Shown: in pieces, positions 7,432 to 15,396 of the stretch
How positions within the stretch are numbered: the stretch's first letter is position 1
Layout of the letters: each line of letters opens with the position of its first letter
Assembly: GCF_030123325.1 (NCBI RefSeq)
Contig: NZ_CP126106.1
Location: forward strand, 4,430,001-4,494,000
Reading direction: 5' to 3'
DNA: 64,000 nucleotides
Origin: Peribacillus simplex
GTDB lineage: Bacteria > Bacillota > Bacilli > Bacillales > DSM-1321
Notes under the pieces: generated by a model
Seen by the model: only the letters and a program-made list of their open reading frames with translations
Told to the model about the DNA's origin: nothing
Database searches by the model: none
Translations under genes and position numbers: made by a program

Positions 7432-8278
7432 CGGGCCTGGTTCCAATTACGACAGTGGCGTCCAGTTCATCACACTTTACCACCCGTGGCATCATTCCGT
7501 ATCTACCAAAGATTTCTACGGTCTGCATCGCTTGCCGCTCACTGGTCTCGACTAACAAATGGGAACCCGGTGCCAACCAAAGTGTTGCCGAAGCCGCCAC
7601 CCTTCTCTGGACATCAAGCCCATCCGCCCCGCCATCTAATGCCACCCTCGCCTCATGCATGCGCGCTTCATGGGGTAAAAGAGCGATTCCCTCAGTAGGG
7701 ACGTATGGTGCGTTTGCGACCAGTACGTCAACACGTCCCCGTAAATTGGCCGGAAGCGGTTCATAGAGGTCCCCTTCGTATACCTGACCATTGACTGAAA
7801 TGACGTTACGACGCGCGCACCGCACCGCTGCGGGGTCAATGTCGACGGCGTACAGCTCGATATCTTCGAGAACATCGCCCACAGCGGAGCCAACCGCGCC
7901 AGTGCCGCAGCACAAGTCCACCACGACTGCTCCTGGCGTAGCAAGCGCTGCCGCTTGGCGGACTAAAAACTCGGTCCTTTTGCGGGGTACGAAGACTCCG
8001 AGATCAACCTCTATCCGGATACCGCAGAATTCCACCCAGCCGATGACGTGTTCAAGGGGCAAACCCGCAATCCGTCTATCCACCATCCCGGCCAGTTCGG
8101 CCGTTGTCCCCGCCGCGATGATGAGCAACCTGGCCTCTTCCTCGGCGAAAACACAACCTGCGGCCCGAAGTTTAGTGACGATGCTTGTATAAATGGCATC
8201 TCCATTAAAAACAGCCACTTTACTTCCATCAACATCATTGATTTCCCCAAGGTTAAAGGCGGCATTCCTAAATTCCAT
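7424..8278 (-). CDS. HemK-like putative protein N5-glutamine methyltransferase, GC-rich
   Basis: A Rossmann S-adenosylmethionine methyltransferase of 284 residues. The SAM motif is DLCCGTGAVG (121-130) and the catalytic loop reads NAPY (189-192) instead of the PrmC NPPY, as in the putative N5-glutamine methyltransferase subfamily found mainly in actinobacteria. Codons 31-284 are clearly GC-rich against the AT-rich surroundings, while the first 30 codons look local. This suggests transfer and fusion to a resident 5' end; family members are usually about 30 residues shorter. The start follows GGGGGAAACTT. The target is unknown; the housekeeping prmC would be elsewhere. Confidence 0.75.
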   Translation of the reverse strand: MEFRNAAFNLGEINDVDGSKVAVFNGDAIYTSIVTKLRAAGCVFAEEEARLLIIAAGTTAELAGMVDRRIAGLPLEHVIGWVEFCGIRIEVDLGVFVPRKRTEFLVRQAAALATPGAVVVDLCCGTGAVGSAVGDVLEDIELYAVDIDPAAVRCARRNVISVNGQVYEGDLYEPLPANLRGRVDVLVANAPYVPTEGIALLPHEARMHEARVALDGGADGLDVQRRVAASATLWLAPGSHLLVETSERQAMQTVEIFGRYGMMPRVVKCDELDATVVIGTRPAL

Positions 8279-8347
8279 AAGTTTCCCCCTATTCTCTAAA
8301 TCCGAATATTATAAATATTACCATAACTCCCTTTAGCTATAAAATAA

Positions 8348-8370
8348 GAAGGCTGCTGGAGCAACCTTCC
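8348..8370 (-). terminator. Terminator of the MerR/TipAS gene
   Basis: GAAGGTTGCT and AGCAGCCTTC pair on the minus strand, followed by TTATTTT. Confidence 0.65.
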
Positions 8371-8385
8371 ATCTAATCTTGGGAT

Positions 8386-9123
8386 TCAATTTTTGTTAGC
8401 GTCAGCAAAATGCCCCATCGCATCGCACATGAATTTTGCTAAACCATCACCGTATTTGTCGATATTTTTGGTGAAGCGTTGATCATCGACGTACATTTGA
8501 CCTAATCCTTTAAAAGCATCCAGTGAGTATGTGCCGAAGTTATTGTTCAAACAATCATACCATTCTTTAATTGCCTCTTGTGCCTCCTCCGACTTGGGCG
8601 AGTCATTTCGGATTGACGCAAGTTTTATATAGATATCCGATACAATTTTCTGTGCATCTTTGGACATGCCCGCCACTTTTGCTTTCGACTCATCGACAGC
8701 TTTATCCCCCCAAAGCTTGCGGGCTTCTTCTTCATATGGATTCTGACTGAAGTCAAATCCTTCAAACTTTTCTTTATTCGTCATTTCTATTTCCCCTTTC
8801 ATATGCTTAATCGATTTTTCGACCGTCTTAATTAATTTATCGAGCTGCCTGCGTTTCTCCAGTAACATTTTTTGATGTTGCTTTAACGCATCCTGTTTAT
8901 CGAACGAAGAGCTGGTTATCATTTGTTTTATTTCCTTTAACGGCATGCCAAGTTCCCTGAAAAACAGGATTTGCTGCAACATCTCAAGATTATCATTCGA
9001 ATAGAGGCGATAACCTGAATCGGTTATTTCCTCTGGCGATAATAACCCGATTTCATCATAATAATGCAGTGTCCGCACACTAATTCCGACTAAATCGGCC
9101 AGCTCTTTCACTTTCATTGCCAC
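8386..9123 (-). CDS. MerR family regulator with TipAS ligand-binding domain
   Basis: A 245-residue regulator. The N-terminal MerR winged helix (VKELADLVGISVRTLHYYDE, about 5-24) is followed by a coiled coil (about 80-110) and then a TipAS domain (about 120-240) of the kind that binds thiopeptide or other drugs in TipA/Mta/SkgA proteins. AAAGGAGG lies eight bases before GTG 9123, making GTG (MAMKVKEL) a better start than ATG 9117. MerR proteins usually activate their own or a neighbouring transporter promoter; no efflux gene is adjacent here, so the target is unknown. Confidence 0.85.
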   Translation of the reverse strand: MAMKVKELADLVGISVRTLHYYDEIGLLSPEEITDSGYRLYSNDNLEMLQQILFFRELGMPLKEIKQMITSSSFDKQDALKQHQKMLLEKRRQLDKLIKTVEKSIKHMKGEIEMTNKEKFEGFDFSQNPYEEEARKLWGDKAVDESKAKVAGMSKDAQKIVSDIYIKLASIRNDSPKSEEAQEAIKEWYDCLNNNFGTYSLDAFKGLGQMYVDDQRFTKNIDKYGDGLAKFMCDAMGHFADANKN

Positions 9124-9395
9124 GGCTTCTACCTCCTTTCGATATCCTTTACTTTAAGGTATTACGCAACGTCAGAGTCAAATGGAAAAATGAAAATTTT
9201 CCGCCCAATTATAAAAGACGATCCTTCCTAATGAAGAATCGCATGTTAGTATAGTTCACACTTTGTAAAAGTTTAGGATTAAAGCCAAATTTTTGAGTTT
9301 GCGCCTTTTACTCGGGTCACTTTAGGTGTTATTTTGCACTTATTTTAATACTTATTAGACAATAATCATGCAGCATCTATACTTTGCCCCGTTCA

Positions 9396-9623
9396 TTATT
9401 TATTGTCTATGTTACCATCCTGTATCTTCCGGTATAGAGTCATACAAGAGATACCGGCCTATTCAGCAGCATCCGTACGACTCATCCCTTGATCCATTAG
9501 ATATAAGGCTTAATTCACCTTTTCCTCATCGGTTTTCGTCTTCCGGAATGTTTCCCTCGTTTCCTTGCACCCTGAATCCCTTCCTTTGTCCTTTCAGAAG
9601 TTTCTTTCAAATTGAGCAAATAA
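9396..9623 (-). pseudogene. Remnant of a serine recombinase (resolvase/invertase), C-terminal part
   Basis: On the minus strand several frames together spell the end of a Pin/Hin-type recombinase: LFAQFERN, then ERTKEGIQGARKRG, then TDEEKVN, ALYLMDQGMSRTDAAE and AGISCMTLYRKIQDGNI. At least two frameshifts and two in-frame stops interrupt it and the catalytic N-terminal domain is missing. The gene is dead and marks an old mobile element in this spacer. Confidence 0.7.
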
Positions 9624-9742
9624 GTTCGACTTTAAAATACGTTTAAAATCCCCAAGGAAAGCCCAAAATGCTTATATATCACAAGAAGAAGAGAGTTTAA
9701 ATGAACTATGGATTTTTGTTAAATAAAAAAGGTGGAAAATAG

Positions 9743-10861
9743 ATGCTGGATACCGAAAAAATATCAGCGCACCAATACAGAACACTAGTGATTTTTTTTA
9801 CGATCGGTACAACAATTATCACTGTTCCGACAACAATGGCCGCCGAGGCGAAACAGGATGGTTGGATTGGAGCTGTTTTAGGTGTAGCTATTGGGTTAAT
9901 TATCATCTGGTTCTACAGCAAGCTTGGGCTGTTGTTTCCTGAAAAAACGTTTGTAGAAATGCATGAAAATTTGTTTGGAAAATGGATCGGTAAAATGATT
10001 TCTCTTTTTTTTCTTTCCTTTTCATTTTTATATGGATCTGAACTTTTGTTCTATGTAGGAAAATTTATAAGTATACAATTTTTCCCGGAAATACCTATAG
10101 CCGCAATTAATATTTCAATGGCCACTATTGTAATCATGAGTGTTCGTCTTGGATTAGAGACGTTTACCCGTAGCGCTGAAATTTTCATTGTGTTTTTCTT
10201 CATTCTTTTTATTATTTTAACAGTTTTTATTGCTCCTCAAATCAATCTTGAAAACCTTCAGCCTGTATTTGAGGTAGAAACTAAACCATTGTTGAGGGCA
10301 GTCTTTTTCTTTGTAGAATTCTCTACTGTTACTTCCGTAGCATTGTTAATGATTTTTCCGGCTTTTGTAAATCAACCAAAAGCCGCAAGTAAATCTTTCA
10401 TGATGGGATACCTAATCGGCGGTCTTGTAATGATTGTCGTCATCTTCTTAACTATATCTGTACTTGGAGCTGAGAGTACTGCCCGGCATAACTATCCCAC
10501 TTATACACTAGCGAGAAAAATTAATATAGGAAATTTTGTACAACGAATTGAAGCAGTATTAGCTATCATGTGGATTCTTTCCATCTATATGAAAATGACA
10601 ATTTATTTATATGCTGTTGTTATCGGTATCGCACAAATATTAAATTTAAAAAATCATCGACCTTTAATATTACCTTTGGGGGGAATTAGTGTGATGCTTT
10701 CACTCGTAATGTTTTCGAATGTCATTGAGCAACAAACTTGGGATCAGGAAATTGCAGTATTTTTTTCATATACCGTTGGGTTTCTTTTACCTTTAATCAT
10801 GCTTTGCATCGCCGTGTTTCGGAAAATGGTCAAGGGACAAAACGGTTCGAGGAAAAAGTAG
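9743..10861 (+). CDS. Spore germination protein, GerAB/GerXB family permease
   Basis: A 372-residue integral membrane protein with about ten helices of the GerAB endospore-permease family (APC-type fold). This is the germinant-binding subunit in the inner spore membrane. Family features are the N-terminal ISAHQYRTLVIFFTIGTTI, the re-entrant-like GWIGAVLGVAIG and FVQRIEAVLAIMW. RBS GGTGG precedes ATG 9743. Normally it sits between gerXA and gerXC, but neither is adjacent. It is therefore an orphan B subunit that would have to pair with other A/C subunits or be vestigial. Confidence 0.85.
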   Translation: MLDTEKISAHQYRTLVIFFTIGTTIITVPTTMAAEAKQDGWIGAVLGVAIGLIIIWFYSKLGLLFPEKTFVEMHENLFGKWIGKMISLFFLSFSFLYGSELLFYVGKFISIQFFPEIPIAAINISMATIVIMSVRLGLETFTRSAEIFIVFFFILFIILTVFIAPQINLENLQPVFEVETKPLLRAVFFFVEFSTVTSVALLMIFPAFVNQPKAASKSFMMGYLIGGLVMIVVIFLTISVLGAESTARHNYPTYTLARKINIGNFVQRIEAVLAIMWILSIYMKMTIYLYAVVIGIAQILNLKNHRPLILPLGGISVMLSLVMFSNVIEQQTWDQEIAVFFSYTVGFLLPLIMLCIAVFRKMVKGQNGSRKK

Positions 10862-10924
10862 AATATCAAGTAACATGCTTTGGTTTGAGTTTAAAGCCCC
10901 AGTTGGAAGAGACACCGACGAATA

Positions 10925-11152
10925 ATGAGTCGTGATCAGTCCAAGAAAAGGGCGCGATTGAACAATAAGCAGTTGCTTTTTTTACTAACAGATCAAAATG
11001 GTCCTATAAATGATTTGATGTAAATTATTAAGAAACCCAGCCTATCTTCTCATGTGAAGGTAGCTGGAGTTTTAAAGTTGGATGTGCAAAGTAACACTCG
11101 TGAATTTAAAAACTTTCTTATTCATGAAGCGTTTGCTCTGCATGAAAATTAG
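10925..11152 (+). pseudogene. Possible broken small ORF with one in-frame stop
   Basis: A frame of 76 codons starts MSRDQSKKRARLNNKQLL and ends REFKNFLIHEAFALHEN. It is interrupted only by TAA at 11021-11023. The composition looks coding on both sides of the stop, but no family is recognised and no ribosome binding site precedes the ATG. An imperfect hairpin (CCAGCCTATCTTC with GAAGGTAGCTGG, about 11038-11068) overlaps it and may be the gerB terminator. Confidence 0.3.
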
Positions 11153-11172
11153 CGCCGATCTTAGCTTTACTT

Positions 11173-12021
11173 CTACCTCCAATGATCGGGAATGCTTAAT
11201 GAAAGCGGTAATTTTGTCTTCATATCGCCTTTAGCCGAGTTAATCTGTGCTTGTGTGATGAAGAAACTTCCGGTAAGATCGGCACCGCTTAAATCAGCGT
11301 CCCTAAAGTCTGCTCCGATAAGATCCGTCACTCTCATGTCAGCTTCTCTGAGGTCGGATGCAATAAGCAAAGCTCCTCTTAAGTTCGCTCCCCTAAGGTC
11401 AGCACCTCTCAACTTTGCACCGATAAGGTCACTTCCCCTACCTATTTTGTTCTGTTTTTTTTGTTTTTTCTTAGTTGAAACGTTAGCACGTACGAGTTCA
11501 CTTGTGTGCAGAAGTAAATCATTAACGATCGCTCTATGAGCTGGTACATTCAGGTCCATGATAGACTTTGGACCTTGCTTAGTGAAATACTCCGTATCTT
11601 CAAAAGCCGCTTGCAATTCCCGGTGAAGAGGTTGCGCATCTTCTAAATTCAGTGCTTCATTTAAGTAGCAAAGCATTTCATGAAGTTGTTGCATAATAGG
11701 AAAAACCTCGAACATTTCCTTTGCTGACGATGGGTTGTCTCTCCAATCGTTTCCATTATATGTGAGTTGAGATACCTTTTGACCGGCACCAAAGCATTCA
11801 TAAACCGTGCAGCCCTTAAATCCTTTTGCTCTGAGATTTTCATGGATGCCGCAACGATAATCCGATTGCAGGTTTGAACATGGTGTTCCTCCATCTTTAT
11901 CAAATGCAAAATCAGCAGATTTTGCATAAGGCAAAGCTACACAGCACAAACCAAAACAATTTTCACAGTCTGCACGTAAATGATTAAGAACACTATCGTT
12001 ATTGGTTAATTGATTAAACAA
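11173..12021 (-). CDS. Cys-cluster and pentapeptide-repeat protein
   Basis: A 282-residue fusion. The N-terminal 80 residues carry a Cys pattern CENCFGLCC, TPCSNL, YRCGIH and GCTVYECFG, likely a metal or Fe-S site. The middle (about 100-190) is helical. The end (about 200-262) is a run of about 12 pentapeptide repeats A(D/N)LxG (GADLRGANLRGALL and similar), which fold as a right-handed quadrilateral beta-helix. The start is TTG 12021 with AAGGAAGTG upstream. Proteins of this architecture occur in Bacillus and Paenibacillus but I know of no assigned function. Confidence 0.7.
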   Translation of the reverse strand: MFNQLTNNDSVLNHLRADCENCFGLCCVALPYAKSADFAFDKDGGTPCSNLQSDYRCGIHENLRAKGFKGCTVYECFGAGQKVSQLTYNGNDWRDNPSSAKEMFEVFPIMQQLHEMLCYLNEALNLEDAQPLHRELQAAFEDTEYFTKQGPKSIMDLNVPAHRAIVNDLLLHTSELVRANVSTKKKQKKQNKIGRGSDLIGAKLRGADLRGANLRGALLIASDLREADMRVTDLIGADFRDADLSGADLTGSFFITQAQINSAKGDMKTKLPLSLSIPDHWR

Positions 12022-12249
12022 TACTTACACTTCCTTCTATTAAATAAAACCAATCGTTTCATACTAGTAGATTTTTTGTTTTCTTCTATTTTATCAAAAA
12101 TTCCAGTAAATCTATATATTAACAAAATACAAGTAAACACGAAATGAGGTAATGAGAGGGAACACAAGTGATTTCCAAATTATTAATCATGTTATAATTT
12201 CTACAAGATGTCACGGGACTCTAGTTGAATAAGATAAGGGAGTGTAGGC

Positions 12250-12822
12250 ATGTATCCTTTTAATGGCCGGAAAAAAGGGGAGACAAAAAAAGAAATGCAG
12301 TATTGCAACTACACGTTGGAAACAGAGGCAGAAGGAGATATAGACGAAATGTCTTTTCAAATTGCAAGAATTCTTCGGGCAACTTCCAAAGAGATCATCT
12401 TTTTATGTATTGGTTCAGAACGTTCTACAGGAGATTCATTCGGACCTTTAGTGGGGACGATGCTAAGAGAAAAACAAGTACCTTATCATGTCTTTGGAAC
12501 ACTCGCAGAGCCTGTTCACGCTCTTAATTTGAAAAGTGTTTTGAAAGAAATAAAAAAGCAATTTAATAATCCCTTTATTTTTGGCATCGATGCTTGTTTG
12601 GGTGGTTATCATCAAATTGGTTCCATTTTTCTGACAGAAGGTCCTTTTAGCCCTGGTGAAGCCATGAATAAATCCTTACCTGAATTGGGTGATTATCACC
12701 TAAAAGCCGTCGTGAATTATTTAGATCCCCCTTTCCCCCAACACTCCTTAAATGCTACGAGTCTGGATACTGTCATGAACCTGGCGAAGATTACCACAAG
12801 AATCATTGTTAAAACCGTCTAA
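12250..12822 (+). CDS. yyaC: Spore protease YyaC
   Basis: A 190-residue member of the YyaC family, a GPR-related putative spore protease. The fold signature is IIFLCIGSERSTGDSFGPLVGTML, then FGTLAEPVHALNL, and FGIDACLGGYHQIGSIFL, with acidic residues at the GPR-like positions. GGGAG precedes ATG 12250. It is monocistronic, with its own terminator. Expression would be expected in sporulation, though the promoter does not show a clear sigma-F or sigma-G signature by eye. Confidence 0.88.
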   Translation: MYPFNGRKKGETKKEMQYCNYTLETEAEGDIDEMSFQIARILRATSKEIIFLCIGSERSTGDSFGPLVGTMLREKQVPYHVFGTLAEPVHALNLKSVLKEIKKQFNNPFIFGIDACLGGYHQIGSIFLTEGPFSPGEAMNKSLPELGDYHLKAVVNYLDPPFPQHSLNATSLDTVMNLAKITTRIIVKTV

Positions 12823-12835
12823 AATAAATAGTAAA

Positions 12836-12865
12836 ACCCCAATAAAGCTTTAGCTTTTTCGGGGT
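12836..12865 (+). terminator. yyaC terminator
   Basis: ACCCCAATAAAGC and GCTTTTTCGGGGT form the stem, 13 bases after the stop. Confidence 0.75.
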
Positions 12866-13003
12866 ACACTTAAATGCATAGTCTTGAAGGAAACTCGGAT
12901 GTTTTGTGTTTTAATCATCATATTTTGTAAAGTTCCGCTTCCAATTTCATATTAACCTTTTATTGTTAACTAGCCATAAACACCTCTACGATTCATACTA
13001 TCA

Positions 13004-13150
13004 TTATGCTAAACCTGGGTCATTATAGTAAATGATTTCTGAAAGAACCTTATTGCCTTGAATATTCCAGAAAACTTCCCTTGCTGCTTGTTCTGTTTCA
13101 AATTCATACATTACAATATCTCTGTTTTGGTAGAGTGTGATGACCCACAT
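13004..13150 (-). CDS. Small conserved protein (48 aa)
   Basis: Encodes MWVITLYQNRDIVMYEFET and about 30 further residues ending NKVLSEIIYYND. An excellent TTGGAGG lies eight bases before ATG 13150, so that start is preferred to the upstream in-frame codon at 13195. Similar about 45-residue proteins occur in Bacillus; function unknown. It lies 55 bases downstream of the citrate transporter stop and could be read from the same transcript. Confidence 0.6.
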   Translation of the reverse strand: MWVITLYQNRDIVMYEFETEQAAREVFWNIQGNKVLSEIIYYNDPGLA

Positions 13151-13205
13151 TGAAAATCCTCCAATTTTAAAAATATCGATTTGCTCAATCGGCAAGATAG
13201 GCTAA

Positions 13206-14516
13206 CTATATGACTCCCAAGATTATCGCTGCTATTGTCATGACAGTGACAGTCCCTAATGCCCATTTCACGGCAAACCGCTGTAAATCCCCAAAGTCAG
13301 TGCCCACTAAACCTATTAGCAAATGTGCTGCAGCTACCAAAGGACTCAATACGTGTATCGGCTGCCCTATTAACGAGGCGCGCCCTATTTCTGCCGCGCT
13401 GATTCCATAAGCATCAGCGGCCTGAGCGATAATTGGAAGTACGCCAAAATAGAATGCATTATTAGACATAAAGAAAGTAAATGGGGCACTTGCATACGCT
13501 ACAATTACCGGTAAAAATGGTCCTAAAGATTCTGGAATAAGCGAAACCAACGTAATGGCCATTGCATCAATCATTTTCGTTCCAGACATGATGCCGGTAA
13601 AAATCCCGGCTGCAATGACAATTGAAACAACGGCCAATGCATTTTTCGAATGAACGGCTATTCGATCCTGCTGATCTTTCAGATTAGGATAATTGACCAA
13701 TAAGGCAACGGCGAAAGCAATCATGAATAAAATGGTCAATGACATAAAATCAATGATTAAAGATGCCATGAGCACAATCGTTAAAATGAAGTTGAACCAG
13801 ACCAATTTCGGTCGACGATAATCATGGGAGACCGTTGTTGCCGCTAACTCGGAATTGGCTTCTGAATTCATTTCTTTAGTGTGATTATGCTGGATCTCCA
13901 CTACGCCCAATCTCTTTCGTTCCCCTTTTCCCAATATAAAAGCCACGACAAGAACCCAAATGAGCCCATAACCCATGACAGGAATCATTGGCAAGAACAA
14001 TTCCGATGCGTCAAGATTTAACGAAGCCATTGCCATAGCGGAAGCTCCCCCCCACGGTGTCATATTCATTACACCCATGGATAACATGGCAACAGTGGCT
14101 AATATTATTTTGTTCATACCTAAACGCTTATATAGGGGTAAAAGAGCTGAGACCGTAATGATGTAAGTAGTTGTACCGTCCCCATCTAATGCGACGGTCA
14201 TTGAGAGAATAGCGGTTCCCAAAACTATTTTTAAAGGATCTCCTTTTACTATCTTCAATATTTTAGAAATGAGAGGATCAAATAAACCCGAATCTATCAT
14301 TATTCCAAAATATAAAATCGCAAATAAAATCATTATGGCTGTAGAAGCTATTCCTTCAACACCATCCTGCATCATGGGTCCCAGTTCTGTAAAAAACCCT
14401 CCGATCACACCAAATATGATTGGAACGAGCATAATGGCCACTAATGCCGATAGTCGCTTCGACATAATTAAATACATGAATACAGCAATCATGGAAAATC
14501 CTAAAATGGATAACAT
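13206..14516 (-). CDS. citM: Citrate transporter, CitMHS family
   Basis: A secondary transporter of about 436 residues with 11-12 helices from the CitMHS family, which moves divalent-metal citrate complexes with protons. Characteristic stretches are ALDGDGTTTYIITVSALLP (about 110-128), MTPWGGASAMAMASL, and SNNAFYFGVLPI near the C-terminus. ATG 14516 lies seven bases after AAGGGAG; the in-frame TTG 14522 is too close. It is followed upstream by its own citTS regulators, and a cre-like box lies at 14551-14564. Expression is therefore probably citrate-induced and catabolite-repressed. Confidence 0.88.
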   Translation of the reverse strand: MLSILGFSMIAVFMYLIMSKRLSALVAIMLVPIIFGVIGGFFTELGPMMQDGVEGIASTAIMILFAILYFGIMIDSGLFDPLISKILKIVKGDPLKIVLGTAILSMTVALDGDGTTTYIITVSALLPLYKRLGMNKIILATVAMLSMGVMNMTPWGGASAMAMASLNLDASELFLPMIPVMGYGLIWVLVVAFILGKGERKRLGVVEIQHNHTKEMNSEANSELAATTVSHDYRRPKLVWFNFILTIVLMASLIIDFMSLTILFMIAFAVALLVNYPNLKDQQDRIAVHSKNALAVVSIVIAAGIFTGIMSGTKMIDAMAITLVSLIPESLGPFLPVIVAYASAPFTFFMSNNAFYFGVLPIIAQAADAYGISAAEIGRASLIGQPIHVLSPLVAAAHLLIGLVGTDFGDLQRFAVKWALGTVTVMTIAAIILGVI

Positions 14517-14550
14517 CTTCAAGCTCCCTTCTGTTTAACGCCACCTGTTT

Positions 14551-14564
14551 TGATAGCGCTTTCT
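14551..14564 (-). promoter_or_regulatory. cre-like CcpA site upstream of citM
   Basis: The minus-strand sequence AGAAAGCGCTATCA matches the TGNAANCGNWWNCA consensus at all but the first fixed base. It lies 35 bases upstream of the citM start. B. subtilis citM is known to be CcpA-repressed. Confidence 0.6.
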
Positions 14565-14649
14565 TTAGAGACTATCATCCATCAAGCCTTTTTCACATAT
14601 AATGAAAGTAATAAGAGTTTTAATCATTTTTTTCACGCCTGAAAAAGAA

Positions 14650-14691
14650 AAAACCCCCATTGATGAAAACGAACTTCATCAATGGGGGTTT
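14650..14691 (-). terminator. Terminator of citS-citT
   Basis: AAACCCCCATTGATGAA pairs with TTCATCAATGGGGGTTT immediately after the citT stop. It separates the regulator operon from citM. Confidence 0.9.
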
Positions 14692-15394
14692 AAAGGTGTT
14701 TTATTTTATATTTTCTTTCAGGCCTTCCAATATTTCCATACAAAACCTCAACTTCCATTTCATCACAGGATACTAAATACTCCAAATACCTGCGCATGGT
14801 TGAATAACTAATTCCAACTAGTTGACCTAGTTCATCGGCATTTAAACTGCCATTGACGTTTTGAATCTTACTTCTGACCATTTTCAAAGTATGTTTGTCA
14901 ATCCCCTTGGGAAGAGGATTTATTTGGATATCATTTGCTTTATTTGGGTTACTTATGGTCCGAAAAAGAGTATCGACTTTATCTTGATTTACTAAGTTGT
15001 TATTATGCAGCTGCTGTCTCGTCAGGTCGTATTGATTGAGCGTCGCTAGAAGCTTATCGATAATGATGGGTTTTATTAGGTAACCAAAAGCCCCTCCCCT
15101 AATCGCTTCACTGACTGTTTCGGTATCATTCGCTGCGGTGATCAGAATTACATCAATGCCCCGGTATTCTTTCCTTATTTCCCGAAGAAGGTCAATTCCA
15201 TTCATATCCGGTAAAAAGATATCCAATAAAATTAAGTCCGGCTGTGCGGCATGTAATATATTTAACGCTTGCTTGCCTGTACTAGCCGTAGCAATGACAG
15301 TAAATTGATCTAGTTGATTGGTAAATTGTTTATATATATTCACTGCATTATCGTCATCTTCAACAATGACAACTGTAATCGGTCCTTTGGGCAT
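14690..15394 (-). CDS. citT: Response regulator CitT (CitB/DcuR type)
   Basis: A 234-residue response regulator. The receiver domain has the acidic pocket VEDDD, the phospho-acceptor Asp58 in LLDIFLPDMNG, and the conserved Lys in YLIKPI. The C-terminal helix-turn-helix (LGQLVGISYSTMRRYLEYL) is of the CitB/DcuR class. It would activate citM in response to citrate. AAGGAGG is seven bases before ATG 15394; the in-frame GTG 15400 overlaps the citS stop but is only one base from the ribosome binding site. Confidence 0.88.
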   Translation of the reverse strand: MPKGPITVVIVEDDDNAVNIYKQFTNQLDQFTVIATASTGKQALNILHAAQPDLILLDIFLPDMNGIDLLREIRKEYRGIDVILITAANDTETVSEAIRGGAFGYLIKPIIIDKLLATLNQYDLTRQQLHNNNLVNQDKVDTLFRTISNPNKANDIQINPLPKGIDKHTLKMVRSKIQNVNGSLNADELGQLVGISYSTMRRYLEYLVSCDEMEVEVLYGNIGRPERKYKIKHL

Positions 15395-15396
15395 TC

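Noticed and set aside
9368..9646. Plus-strand 92-codon frame
   Set aside because: It is antisense to the serine-recombinase remnant, which explains the sequence better.
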